The notes: generated by a model from the letters alone, not told the origin. A DNA stretch of 46,861 nucleotides from JBBSHE01 sp038253325 (GCA_038253325.1 JBBSHE010000022.1:1-46861); one strand, 5' to 3'; numbered from the stretch's first letter, positions 8,340 through 16,260 are shown. Program-made: numbers and translations.

Positions 8340-8972
8340 ATGGCGTTGAAATCATCGTCTGTCACGTATGCCGACGGCTTCGTCGCCGAGGACGAGGTGC
8401 TCGTCAGCGCCCGAGACCGGGCGGCCGAGGTGGCGGCGGTACCGATCGGCGCGGGCGGCGGCGCGACGCTGCGATTCCTGGCATCGGTGCTCGACGCACA
8501 GAACGTCGTGGAGGTCGGCACCGGGTGCGGCGTATCCGGCGTCTGGATGGTGCGGGGCATGGCCGCGGACGGCATCCTAACCTCGGTCGACATCGAGCCG
8601 GAGCACCAGCGACTGGCGAAGCTGGCGTTCGACGCGGCAGGCATCCCGAGCCAACGCGTACGCCTGATCGCCGGGGCGGCCTTGGACGTCCTGCCCCGGT
8701 TGACCGAGTCCCACTACGACCTGGTGTTCATCGATGGGGACAAGATCGAGTACCCGCAGTACCTCGAGCACGCGTTGCGGCTGTTGCGGGTCGGCGGCGT
8801 GGTCGCGATCGACAACACGCTGTGGCACGACAAGGTCGCCGACCCTGCCCAGCGTGATCCGGAGACTGCGGCGATCCGCGAGACCTTGAGCGCCGTCCGC
8901 GACCACGAGTCACTCGTCTTCGTGCTGCTGCCGGTCGGCGACGGCCTGCTCGCGGCGCAAAAGACCACCTGA
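8340..8972 (+). CDS. SAM-dependent O-methyltransferase (family 3, Rv1220c-like)
   Basis: A 210-residue class I methyltransferase of the caffeoyl-CoA/catechol O-methyltransferase family. Motif I is VVEVGTGCGVSGVWM (about 60-74). The acidic loop SVDIEPEHQRLAK binds the SAM ribose. LVFIDGDKIEY supplies the metal-binding Asp pair, and VVAIDNTLWHDKVADP carries the usual Asn-Thr-Leu-Trp signature. ATG at 8340 is preceded by ACCGAGGAGGCC, a strong ribosome binding site. The natural substrate is unknown. The position next to htrA matches Rv1220c, which in mycobacteria flanks sigE. Confidence 0.9.
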   Translation: MALKSSSVTYADGFVAEDEVLVSARDRAAEVAAVPIGAGGGATLRFLASVLDAQNVVEVGTGCGVSGVWMVRGMAADGILTSVDIEPEHQRLAKLAFDAAGIPSQRVRLIAGAALDVLPRLTESHYDLVFIDGDKIEYPQYLEHALRLLRVGGVVAIDNTLWHDKVADPAQRDPETAAIRETLSAVRDHESLVFVLLPVGDGLLAAQKTT

Positions 8973-9024
8973 CGGCACCCGTCCGCTAGCCCTGCCGTTA
9001 CGCCCGCCGAGGTGGCAGGGGTCG

Positions 9025-9108
9025 CCCCGCTTGTCGGGGCAGGAGCCTGCGTTCCCCGACTTGTCGGCGCCGTATCGGGTCCTGACCCCATGACGTACCG
9101 ACAAGTCG
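9025..9108. repeat. Intergenic palindromes of the ACTTGTCGG family
   Basis: CGACTTGTCGG at 9057-9067 is the exact reverse complement of CCGACAAGTCG at 9098-9108. Upstream, CCCCG at 9025-9029 pairs with CGGGG across a CTTGT loop and looks like a related unit. It lies between convergent genes (methyltransferase and GNAT) and shares its arm word with the palindrome at 3570-3619. A terminator role is possible. Confidence 0.7.
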
Positions 9109-9109
9109 G

Positions 9110-9664
9110 TCAGGACGTGGAGATCCAGAACCGCAGCTTGTGGCCATTCGGCTCGTCCGGTACGCCGCTATTGGCTTCGATCACCTTGCGTGAGCCGACG
9201 TTGACGTCGTCACACGTGACGAGCGCGGGATCGATGCCGAGCCCGTGTGCGCACGCCAGCGAGGCGCGGAGCATGGCGGTCGCGTGTCCCTGCCGGCGCG
9301 CGCTCGGCCGTACGGCGTACCCGATGTGTCCGCCCAGCCGGCGCAGGAACGGCGTCAGCTCGTGCCGAATCGAGACCCGGCCCAGGAACTCGTCATGCTC
9401 GACCCACCACAGCACGGTGGCGGGCACATAGTTCTCGGGCAGCGGCGTCACCGGGTCGGCCAGCTCCAGGTTCCGCGCGACGAACCGTTCGAACGCCCTC
9501 GGGTCGGTGAGCATCTCGACCGTATACACCTGGTCGGCGAAGTCTGGTGGCGTACCGACCAGCGTCGTCCCGGCGAACCGTTCGTTTCCCTCGGCGATGA
9601 ACTCGCGCGCGGCGTCGACGTATGACGCCTGGTACCGCAGAGTCGGTGTGACGAGCCCGGCCAT
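9110..9664 (-). CDS. GNAT-family N-acetyltransferase
   Basis: A 184-residue acetyltransferase of the YPEB/RimJ-like group. The central part shows the beta-strand ATVLWWVEHDEFLGRVSIRHEL (with W-x-V-x-H). The acetyl-CoA pyrophosphate loop GYAVRPSARRQGHATAML (R/Q-x-x-G-x-A type) follows, then ALVTCDDVNVGSRKVIEANSG, the C-terminal signature for CoA binding. The acceptor substrate is unknown. ATG at 9664 is preceded by TACGCT at 9672-9677 on the minus strand, 7 nt away, with no ribosome binding site, so the mRNA may be leaderless. The gene interrupts the block shared with mycobacteria. Confidence 0.8.
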   Translation of the reverse strand: MAGLVTPTLRYQASYVDAAREFIAEGNERFAGTTLVGTPPDFADQVYTVEMLTDPRAFERFVARNLELADPVTPLPENYVPATVLWWVEHDEFLGRVSIRHELTPFLRRLGGHIGYAVRPSARRQGHATAMLRASLACAHGLGIDPALVTCDDVNVGSRKVIEANSGVPDEPNGHKLRFWISTS

Positions 9665-9739
9665 GCCCGGGAGCGTACGCAGGCGGCCGAGGCGGGGCCA
9701 TGCGTTTCTCGCTGGCGCCGCCAGGCGGACGAGCTTGGC

Positions 9740-10642
9740 TTAGTTTGCGAAGGCACGGCCTACCCAGGTCAGGTGTTTTCCGACGGCGCCGGGGTCATCA
9801 ACCCTCGCCTCGGCGAGCCAGGTCAGGGTGAGGACGCGGGTCAGCCATCGGAGCTTGGAGCCGAACAAGTCGTCGAGGGGCAGTTCGTAATGTGCGACCA
9901 CCTGGTTGATGAACGAACGATCACCGATTCCGACCAGTCCGACGAAGTCGAGGACCGGATCACCAACCATGGCGTCACCGAAGTCGATGACGCCGGTCAG
10001 GTGACCGCTGGCCGGATCGACGAGCAGGTGGTCGGGGCAGATGTCGTTGTGGATGAACCTGGGTGGCCCGTCCTGCGCCGGTTCGGCGACGTCACCGGCC
10101 AGGTACGGACCGGCCAGATCGCGTAGGTCGTCGTCAAGCAACGGTCCGACGGTCTCGGCGAGGTCGACGAGGTCGGTGCGCAAGGCGCTCCACGGCTCGG
10201 ACTCCCACCCGCCGGGTGTTGCCGGGATGCGACGGGCGTCCACGCGGTGCAGCCGGCTCAGCAGCTGGCCGAGGTCCTCGGCCAACCTTGCCTGGTCGAG
10301 TGAATCGATCTGGTCGGCACCCTTCCCCGGAATCCGTCGGTAGCCGACGAACGGGTAAGGGAACGCAGCAGACGGCTGTCCCAAATAGTCGAACCGGGGC
10401 ATCAACGAACCCGAGGCTTCGGCGATGGTCGGCATGATCTCGATCTCCCGGAGGAGCCAGGGCACCCGCTCAGCCCGCTTGGGAAACCGAAAGACCAGGT
10501 CCGCACCGACGGTGAACAGCTCGTTGTCCCACCCCTCGGCCATCCGACGCACCCGTCTGCTGTCAAGGTCGGGGAACTGCTCGCTGACGAGCTGTGAGAC
10601 GAGCGCCGCGTCGAGGCGCTGATCTGAAGCTCCAGGACTCAT
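9740..10642 (-). CDS. Aminoglycoside phosphotransferase-family kinase-like protein
   Basis: A 300-residue APH/choline kinase-fold protein. The N lobe has VGADLVFRFPKRAERVPWLL, containing the ATP-binding Lys region. The catalytic loop reads HNDICPDH, and the Mg-binding IDFGDA follows about 20 residues later. The loop keeps the catalytic Asp of the HxDxxxxN motif, but the Asn is replaced by His, so the metal geometry or activity may differ. The start is ATG at 10642, preceded by GATGGAGG. The substrate cannot be inferred. Resistance is possible, but many such genes are house-keeping kinases. Confidence 0.8.
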   Translation of the reverse strand: MSPGASDQRLDAALVSQLVSEQFPDLDSRRVRRMAEGWDNELFTVGADLVFRFPKRAERVPWLLREIEIMPTIAEASGSLMPRFDYLGQPSAAFPYPFVGYRRIPGKGADQIDSLDQARLAEDLGQLLSRLHRVDARRIPATPGGWESEPWSALRTDLVDLAETVGPLLDDDLRDLAGPYLAGDVAEPAQDGPPRFIHNDICPDHLLVDPASGHLTGVIDFGDAMVGDPVLDFVGLVGIGDRSFINQVVAHYELPLDDLFGSKLRWLTRVLTLTWLAEARVDDPGAVGKHLTWVGRAFAN

Positions 10643-10755
10643 GCCTCCATCGTGCCAACCGTTCACCTCATCTGATCCAGATTTCCCGTGATCGAGACGT
10701 CCCGACAGCGCCACTCGGTCCGCACGATTCACGGTCCGAACCCTGGGCACGAGAA

Positions 10756-10786
10756 AGCCCCGGACCGTGCCGCACGGTCCGGGGCT
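10756..10786 (-). terminator. Rho-independent terminator of the DUF3117 gene
   Basis: A perfect 14-bp stem (10756-10769 with 10773-10786) closes on a CCG loop. On the minus strand it is followed by TTTCTC. It lies 16 nt after the stop of the DUF3117 gene. Confidence 0.88.
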
Positions 10787-10801
10787 CCTGCTCAGAAGGA
10801 C

Positions 10802-10969
10802 CTAGTGAGTGACGGCGCTGAGCGCATCCTCCAACGCCTTCGCCTCTTCCTGGTTGAGTTCGAGGACGAGACGCCCGCCACCTTCGAGCGGAACCCGCAT
10901 CACGAGTCCTCGGCCCTCTTTGGTGACTTCGAGCGGACCGTCTCCCGTCCGCGGCTTCATCGCCGCCAT
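10802..10969 (-). CDS. DUF3117 small protein
   Basis: A 55-residue protein, MAAMKPRTGDGPLEV at the start and LELNQEEAKALEDALSAVTH at the end, matching the short actinobacterial DUF3117 family (Rv1211 type) over its whole length. The frame is open upstream to 11035, but ATG at 10969 gives the family's exact N terminus. The fold is probably a small beta-sheet plus helix; the function is unknown. It keeps its usual place between the tag/DivIVA genes and the sigE-region genes of mycobacteria and ends at a strong terminator. Confidence 0.9.
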   Translation of the reverse strand: MAAMKPRTGDGPLEVTKEGRGLVMRVPLEGGGRLVLELNQEEAKALEDALSAVTH

Positions 10970-11049
10970 GCCGGCACCTGCCTTCTCCGGTTCCCGGCAA
11001 CCGTCGTGTCCTTCGGTCGTCTCGGGTAGTCGCACCTGTTGACGGTTTC

Positions 11050-11055
11050 ATTATC
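11050..11055 (-). promoter_or_regulatory. Candidate -10 box (GATAAT) of the DUF3117 gene
   Basis: GATAAT on the minus strand lies about 80 nt upstream of the ATG, in the short gap between divergent genes. No good -35 element is seen at 17 nt. Confidence 0.4.
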
Positions 11056-11119
11056 GCATCGACCGCAGACCTTCGGAAACATCAGTGACCCCAACGACTC
11101 GTAGGGCAGACTGCTGAGC

Positions 11120-11908
11120 GTGAACGCCCGATCCGCGCTCTTCGACGTGTTCGGCGACCACCTGCGCCACCGCGACGGCTCGGCGCCGGTCGCGTCCCTC
11201 GTCCGGTTGCTCGAACCGCTGGACGTCAGCCCGGCTGCCGTTCGCACCGCCATCTCGAGAATGGTCCGGCAGGGTTGGCTCGTTTCCCTCCGTACGTCGG
11301 CCGGACCTGGCTACGCACTGACGGCCCGGGCCGAACGTCGGTTGGCCGATGCGGCGCACCGGATCTACCGGACCGGCGAGCAGCCGTGGGACGGGCGGTG
11401 GCACGTGCTCGTCGTCGAACACATCGAGCACCGGCCGCGTCGAGACCGGGTCAGCAACGGCTTGGCCTACCTCGGCTACGGTCGCCTCGCCACCGCAACC
11501 TGGGTCAGCCCTCGGTCCTCGGAGGAGGTGGCCGCCCTGCTGGTCGGCGAGAACGTGAGTGCGGAACAGTTCGTCGCCGACCACCTCGGCTCGTCGGCCG
11601 ATCTCGCGACCGCTGTGTGGGACCTCGATGACGTCGCCAAGGCGTACGAACGCTGGCAGCAAGACGCGGCCGCCATGCTCGGTGCCGACCCCGGCACGCT
11701 CGATGACCAACAGGCCTTCGTCGTGCGCAGCTCGCTGGTGCACCAGTGGCGCAAGTTCCTCTTCACCGACCCCGGCCTGCCCTCCGAGCTGCTGCCTGAC
11801 GACTGGCGGGGACGTACGGCAGCGGCGTTCTTCGACCGACACGCGGGCGCGCTGCTTCCGGGCGCGGCCCGATACGTTGACAGCTGCCTTCGACACCCGG
11901 CCTCCTGA
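11120..11908 (+). CDS. PaaX-family transcriptional regulator
   Basis: A 262-residue GntR-like regulator of the PaaX family, which senses phenylacetyl-CoA in the best-known cases. The N-terminal winged helix spans about 1-85 (SALFDVFGDHLRHRDGSAPV, then PAAVRTAISRMVRQGWL as the recognition helix). The PaaX central domain follows with RWHVLVVEHIEHRPRRDR. The C-terminal domain has VRSSLVHQWRKFLFTDPGLP and LLPDDWRG, both hallmark PaaX_C segments. GTG start at 11120 behind GCTGAGC. It is followed 50 nt later by an enoyl-CoA hydratase gene, its likely target, since PaaX regulators commonly control neighbouring CoA-dependent aromatic degradation genes. Confidence 0.88.
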   Translation: MNARSALFDVFGDHLRHRDGSAPVASLVRLLEPLDVSPAAVRTAISRMVRQGWLVSLRTSAGPGYALTARAERRLADAAHRIYRTGEQPWDGRWHVLVVEHIEHRPRRDRVSNGLAYLGYGRLATATWVSPRSSEEVAALLVGENVSAEQFVADHLGSSADLATAVWDLDDVAKAYERWQQDAAAMLGADPGTLDDQQAFVVRSSLVHQWRKFLFTDPGLPSELLPDDWRGRTAAAFFDRHAGALLPGAARYVDSCLRHPAS

Positions 11909-11958
11909 CCCGCGAGATCGGTTGTCAGTCTGCGGCACCGGACACGAGGAGAGTGACG

Positions 11959-12747
11959 ATGGACATGCCCGTTGACTACGCCGCGAGCGACGGTGTCGCG
12001 ACGATCACCATCAACCGCCCGGATGCCATGAACGCGCTGGACACAGCGGCCAAGGTGGCGCTGCGCGACGCCATCCAGCGAGGCGCGGACGACACGACCG
12101 TCCGAGCCGTGGTCATAACCGGCAGCGGGCGCGCCTTCTGCGTGGGGCAGGACCTCAAGGAGCACATCGACAATCTGGAGCATGCACCGGAGGAGGTGTG
12201 GGCGAGTGTTGCCGAGCACTTCATCCCGATCGCGACCGGTCTGCGCACGATGGACAAGCCGGTGATCGCGGCCGTCAACGGCGTGGCGGCCGGCGCCGGC
12301 GCGTCGATCGCATTCGCGTGCGACTTCCGGATCGGCAGCGAGGCTGCCGCGTTCAACACGGCGTTCGCGGGCATCGGGTTGTCATGTGACACCGGTGCGT
12401 CCTACACGTTGCCCCGACTGGTCGGGATCGCGAAGGCGACCGAGCTGCTGCTCACCCCCCGCACGGTTGCCGCCGACGAGGCGCTCGGCGTCGGTCTCCT
12501 CCATCAGCTCGTGCCGGCCGCGGAGCTGTCCGGCGTCGTTGCTCAGTTCGCGGCGACGTTGGCGGCCGGCCCAACCTTGGCATACGCCTCGATCAAGCGG
12601 GCGATCACGTTCGCCCAGACCCACACGTTCGCCGAGTCGCTCGAGTTCGAGGCGGCAGGGATGGAGCTGACCGGCGGCTCGGACGACCATCGAGGCGCGG
12701 TGGCCGCGTTCGTCGCAAAGCAGGAACCCGTGTTCACTGGCCGATGA
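11959..12747 (+). CDS. Enoyl-CoA hydratase/isomerase family protein
   Basis: A 262-residue crotonase-fold enzyme. Typical parts are ITINRPDAMNALD (about 15-27), the oxyanion-hole segment GSGRAFCVGQDLKEH (about 55-69), NGVAAGAGASIAFACDFRIG (about 98-117) and GLSCDTGASYTLPRLVG (about 128-144). The GLSCD segment resembles the PaaG isomerase-like branch rather than a classical two-Glu hydratase, so ring isomerase or hydratase activity are both possible. ATG at 11959 has GAGGAG 7 nt upstream. With the PaaX regulator it forms what looks like a minimal phenylacetate-type module. No paaK or paaABCDE is nearby. Confidence 0.85.
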   Translation: MDMPVDYAASDGVATITINRPDAMNALDTAAKVALRDAIQRGADDTTVRAVVITGSGRAFCVGQDLKEHIDNLEHAPEEVWASVAEHFIPIATGLRTMDKPVIAAVNGVAAGAGASIAFACDFRIGSEAAAFNTAFAGIGLSCDTGASYTLPRLVGIAKATELLLTPRTVAADEALGVGLLHQLVPAAELSGVVAQFAATLAAGPTLAYASIKRAITFAQTHTFAESLEFEAAGMELTGGSDDHRGAVAAFVAKQEPVFTGR

Positions 12748-12758
12748 GCCGCCGTCAG

Positions 12759-13325
12759 TCAGCGGTCGCGCACCCAGCAGTCTGCGAGATGGTCGTTGAC
12801 CACTCCGATCGCCTGCATCATCGCGTATGCGGTCGTAGGACCGACAAACGTGAACCCCCGTTGCTTGAGTGCCTTCGACAGCGCGAGCGACTCGGGCGTC
12901 GTCGCCGGCACATCACTCAGCGTCCGGGGCACGCTATGGTCGGGAGGCCGGAAGCTCCAGACGAAGTCCGAGAATGTTCCCTGCATCGCCAGTACGGCGC
13001 GCGCGTTGGTGATCGCGGCGTCGATCTTCGCGCGGTTGCGGACGATCGCCGCATCCGTCAGCAGCCGCTCGCGGTCCGGCAGGCCGTACTGGGCGACCAC
13101 GGCGGGATCGAACCCCGCGAACGCGGTCCTGAAGCCTTTGCGTTTGCGAAGGATGGTCAGCCACGACAGTCCGGACTGGAACGCCTCGAGGGTGAGGCGC
13201 TCGAACACTGCTCGATCGCCGTGTACGGGCCGGCCCCACTCCTCGTCGTGGTAAGCGGCGTACTCCGGCGTCGACGTACCCCATGGGCAGCGGGTCCGAC
13301 CGTCGAGGCTCGTCGACGACGTCAC
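12759..13325 (-). CDS. tag: DNA-3-methyladenine glycosylase I
   Basis: A 188-residue base-excision repair enzyme that removes 3-methyladenine. RCPWG (12-16), YHDEEWGRPVHGD (25-37) and the helix-hairpin-helix region LSWLTILRKRKGFRTAFAGF are characteristic. The zinc-binding His/Cys pair near the C terminus is present in VVNDHLADCW. The family's usual length is 185-200. ATG at 13325 overlaps the stop of the upstream DivIVA-like gene as ATGA, so the two are co-translated. The pairing corresponds to Rv1209-Rv1210 of M. tuberculosis. Confidence 0.93.
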   Translation of the reverse strand: MTSSTSLDGRTRCPWGTSTPEYAAYHDEEWGRPVHGDRAVFERLTLEAFQSGLSWLTILRKRKGFRTAFAGFDPAVVAQYGLPDRERLLTDAAIVRNRAKIDAAITNARAVLAMQGTFSDFVWSFRPPDHSVPRTLSDVPATTPESLALSKALKQRGFTFVGPTTAYAMMQAIGVVNDHLADCWVRDR

Positions 13326-13804
13326 GACTCGGTGTGGTCGGCCGGACGGTTTGCGCTCGCCGGACCGGTCCAGGGATACCCGTCGTCTACGTCCCTGGCG
13401 GGCGCAGAGCCGTCGTTGGCGGGCACGGGCTTGGCTCCGTCAGCGCCATCGCCAGCAGATCCCTCGTTGGCCGGCGCCGGGTCCTTGTTGTCGTCGTCGT
13501 CGGGGAGCCCCGCCACGGTCCAGTTGTCGCCGAGCCTGATCCGCGCGCGCTCCAGGATGTCGTCGCGGCGGTCGATCTCCGTGGCGAGCAGGTCGAGAAA
13601 GCTGTCCACCTCGTCTTGACGGTAGCCTCGGATGCTGGGACTGAACCGGACATCCTTGATGTGCCGGCTCGAGATCCAGGTGGCGGGAACGACCACGTCG
13701 GGACGGTCCTCGTGCACGTCTTGCATCGATCCCCATCGCCCGGACGCCACGACGGCGACGGCCCCGATGATGGCGACCGTCAGCAGCGCCCACAGCCAGA
13801 TCAC
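13322..13804 (-). CDS. DivIVA domain-containing membrane-anchored protein
   Basis: About 160 residues: one N-terminal membrane helix (VIWLWALLTVAIIGAVAVVA), then a DivIVA-like segment DVRFSPSIRGYRQDEVDSFLDLLATEIDRRDDIL that forms a short coiled coil. A low-complexity, acidic and Ala/Pro-rich tail (DDDDNKDPAPANEG) closes it. The GYRxxEVDxFLD motif is the signature. GTG at 13804 behind GATGGGGAC is preferred; ATG at 13831 in the same frame is possible. It may link the envelope to polar growth, by analogy with Rv1209, but has no known function. Upstream partner of tag through an ATGA overlap. Confidence 0.8.
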   Translation of the reverse strand: MIWLWALLTVAIIGAVAVVASGRWGSMQDVHEDRPDVVVPATWISSRHIKDVRFSPSIRGYRQDEVDSFLDLLATEIDRRDDILERARIRLGDNWTVAGLPDDDDNKDPAPANEGSAGDGADGAKPVPANDGSAPARDVDDGYPWTGPASANRPADHTES

Positions 13805-13858
13805 GTCCCCATCGTGCCACGCTGGCCGCATGCAGATTGTCTATGAGGAGTCCGTGCC

Positions 13859-14719
13859 GTGTTGACTCTGGGCACGCGCGACTTCCGCGAGGCCGACCCG
13901 GTGGTGATGGCGATCGTCAACCGGACGCCCGACTCGTTCTACGACCGCGGCGCGACGTACTCAGAGCAAGCAGCGATGGAACGCGTCGGGCAGGTTGTCG
14001 ACGAGGGTGCGGACATCGTCGACATCGGGGGCGTGAGAGCGGGCACCGGCGATGACATCGGACCTTCGGAGGAGCTGCGACGGACCGCGCCGTTCGTGGC
14101 AAACGTCCGCGCGGCGTACCCACAGCTCGTGATCAGTGTGGACACCTGGCGCGCGGACGTCGCCCGCGAGCTGTGCGCTGCCGGCGCCGACCTCGTCAAC
14201 GACACCTGGGCGGGTGCGGACCCGGTGCTGAGGGACGTGGTGGCCGAGTACGGGGTCGGGCTGGTGTGCAGTCACACCGGTGGCCTCGGCCCACGAACCG
14301 ACCCGCATCGTCCGCGGTACGACGATGTCGTCGCCGACGTGATCACGACGGTGACGTCGCTCGCCGACCAGGCGGTGGTTGCGGGCGTCGAGAGGCAACG
14401 GATCCTGATCGATCCGACCCACGACTTCGGCAAGAACACCTGGCACTCTCTCGAGCTGACCCGGCGCCTCGACGAGCTGGTCGGCACCGGCTGGCCGGTG
14501 CTCGTTGCGCTCTCCAACAAGGACTTCATCGGTGAGACCCTCGACGTCGGCCTCGACCAGCGCCTCCCGGGGACGCTCGCTGCGACCGCCATCTGCGCCT
14601 GGCACGGAGCGAGGGTGTTCCGCGCCCACGAGGTGGCCTCGACCCGGCACGTCGTGGACATGGTGGCGGCGATCCGAGGCACCCGTCCGCCGGCCAACGC
14701 GACTCGGGGCCTCGCCTGA
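13859..14719 (+). CDS. folP2: FolP2-type dihydropteroate synthase homologue
   Basis: A 286-residue TIM-barrel protein of the pterin-binding family. Compared with true FolP, the first pterin loop reads VNRTPDSFYDRGATY instead of NVTPDSFSDGG. The later phosphate loop reads DPTHDFGKNT instead of DPGIGFGK. These are the features of mycobacterial FolP2 (Rv1207), whose leprosy orthologue has been reported to lack dihydropteroate synthase activity. Folate synthesis should therefore not be assumed. GTG start at 13859 with GAGGAG upstream. In M. tuberculosis gpgS lies between folP2 and the DivIVA-like gene; here the two genes are divergent with only 54 nt between them. Confidence 0.88.
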   Translation: MLTLGTRDFREADPVVMAIVNRTPDSFYDRGATYSEQAAMERVGQVVDEGADIVDIGGVRAGTGDDIGPSEELRRTAPFVANVRAAYPQLVISVDTWRADVARELCAAGADLVNDTWAGADPVLRDVVAEYGVGLVCSHTGGLGPRTDPHRPRYDDVVADVITTVTSLADQAVVAGVERQRILIDPTHDFGKNTWHSLELTRRLDELVGTGWPVLVALSNKDFIGETLDVGLDQRLPGTLAATAICAWHGARVFRAHEVASTRHVVDMVAAIRGTRPPANATRGLA

Positions 14720-14753
14720 CAGCCACGACTCGGGTCGGGTTCAACGGTTGCGG

Positions 14754-15377
14754 TCAGATCGCAAGTGCCCGACGGGTGCGGGTGTACCACGCGAGCAGGT
14801 ACGCAATGAGACCGATTGCGACGGCGAGAAGGACACACGTGACGAGCACGGTGGGATAGCCGTGCTGGCGGGGATCGATGAACGGGTACGGATACCAATC
14901 CACCACGGGCCCCCGAACCAGGCTGTAGATCGCGTACGCCAGCGGGAAGACGAGCCACCAGACGGCTTGCCGGGTCTCGACCCGCCCGCGTGGAGGGTCG
15001 AGGAGCCAGTCGAGCAACATCACGACCGGAAACACGTAGTGCAGCACGGTGTTGACCCACGGGATCGCTGTCTGGAGCTCGGCCTCGAGCCCGCGGAGCA
15101 GCAGGGTGTAGGTGATCCCGGTCGTCACCATGTACGCGGTCGCCGCGCCCCGCCAGAGCGCGTACCGCTCGATCGATCCGCGGCGCAGAGCGACGAAACC
15201 GGTCACCAGCAAGACCATTGCGGCGAAGAGGTTGCTCTCGATCGTGAAGAAGCTGAGGAAGTTGACGACCGAGAATCCGTCGCGTTGCAGCCCTCGATCA
15301 AGCTGGACACCGGCGGCGGTGAAGGTCAGCATCGCGAAGGCGACTCGGGCAACCCCGAGGGCGCGCTGCATGGACAT
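14754..15377 (-). CDS. Pr6Pr-family integral membrane protein
   Basis: A 207-residue protein with six predicted membrane helices. The pattern FFTIESNLFAAMV in helix 2, the loop ending DWLLDPPRGR, and the C-terminal segment PYPFIDPRQHGYPTVLVTC are hallmarks of the Pr6Pr (FAR-17a/AIG1-like) group, which has no assigned function in bacteria. Start choice is ATG at 15377, with ATG at 15371 and GTG at 15386 as alternatives. The gene is convergent with folP2 and divergent from the LOG gene. There is nothing comparable in the mycobacterial block, so it is an insertion relative to that order. Confidence 0.8.
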   Translation of the reverse strand: MSMQRALGVARVAFAMLTFTAAGVQLDRGLQRDGFSVVNFLSFFTIESNLFAAMVLLVTGFVALRRGSIERYALWRGAATAYMVTTGITYTLLLRGLEAELQTAIPWVNTVLHYVFPVVMLLDWLLDPPRGRVETRQAVWWLVFPLAYAIYSLVRGPVVDWYPYPFIDPRQHGYPTVLVTCVLLAVAIGLIAYLLAWYTRTRRALAI

Positions 15378-15438
15378 CAAGCACACTGTCCCAGGTGCCG
15401 TCGTCGCGCAACAGGGCGAATGGTGGTTGACGCGGTAC

Positions 15439-15444
15439 TAGGTT
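15439..15444 (+). promoter_or_regulatory. Candidate leaderless -10 box (TAGGTT)
   Basis: TAGGTT ends 6 nt before the ATG at 15451 and no ribosome binding site is visible. An identical hexamer precedes dapD. Confidence 0.45.
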
Positions 15445-15450
15445 GTCGCC

Positions 15451-16251
15451 ATGAACGATGACGGCACAGCACCCCGGGAGAAGCGGCAGGGGCCCGTCGT
15501 CATGCGCGAGGGACAGGTCCAGACGTCGACGACAGATCAACGACTGCTCGACACCAGAGGTCCAACGGACTGGCTGCACACCGACCCGTGGCGCGTGCTG
15601 CGGATCCAGGCGGAGTTCATCGAGGGCTTCGGCGCGCTGGCGGAGCTCGGGCCGGCGATCTCCGTGTTCGGCTCCGCGCGCTGCAAGCCCGGCGAACCCG
15701 ACTACGAGCAGGGCGTCGGGCTCGGCGCGGCGCTGGCGAACGCCGGGTATGCCGTGATCACCGGCGGCGGACCGGGTGCGATGGAGGCCGCCAACAAGGG
15801 CGCAGCGCAGGCCGGCGGCGTCTCCGTCGGCCTCGGCATCGAGCTTCCGTTCGAGTCCGGGCTGAACGAGTACGTCAACCTCGGCATCAACTTCCGGTAC
15901 TTCTTCGCCCGCAAGACGATGTTCGTGAAGTACGCCCAAGGGTTCGTGACGCTGCCCGGTGGATTCGGGACGTTCGACGAGATCTTCGAGGCGGTCACCT
16001 TGGTCCAGACGCAGAAGATGACGTCGTTCCCGATCGTGCTGCTCGGTAAGGCGTACTGGGAAGGGCTGATCGACTGGATCCGCGACACGGTGATGCGCGA
16101 AGGGAAGGTGAACGAGAGCGACCTCGACCTCATCTATCTCACCGATGACGTCGACGAAGCGGTCTGGATCATCGTGGACGCTGCGGCGAAGCGAATCGAC
16201 GACGCGCCCGGATCCGGCGAACGACACGAGGGCACCGGGCGCCCCGACTAG
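15451..16251 (+). CDS. LOG-family protein (TIGR00730), Rv1205-like
   Basis: A 266-residue Rossmann-like protein. The nucleotide-binding GGGPGAMEAANKGA (about 107-120) and the catalytic PGGFGTFDE (about 169-177) are intact. This makes it a likely cytokinin-riboside-5'-monophosphate phosphoribohydrolase (LOG) or a related nucleotide glycosidase. An N-terminal extension of about 40 residues with DTRGPTDWLHTDPWRVLRIQ marks the longer actinobacterial branch, as in Rv1205. In mycobacteria Rv1205 makes cytokinins and is a proteasome substrate; whether this holds here is unknown. The C-terminal tail is charged and probably disordered. It converges with the beta-propeller gene. Confidence 0.87.
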   Translation: MNDDGTAPREKRQGPVVMREGQVQTSTTDQRLLDTRGPTDWLHTDPWRVLRIQAEFIEGFGALAELGPAISVFGSARCKPGEPDYEQGVGLGAALANAGYAVITGGGPGAMEAANKGAAQAGGVSVGLGIELPFESGLNEYVNLGINFRYFFARKTMFVKYAQGFVTLPGGFGTFDEIFEAVTLVQTQKMTSFPIVLLGKAYWEGLIDWIRDTVMREGKVNESDLDLIYLTDDVDEAVWIIVDAAAKRIDDAPGSGERHEGTGRPD

Positions 16252-16260
16252 GGAACTCCC

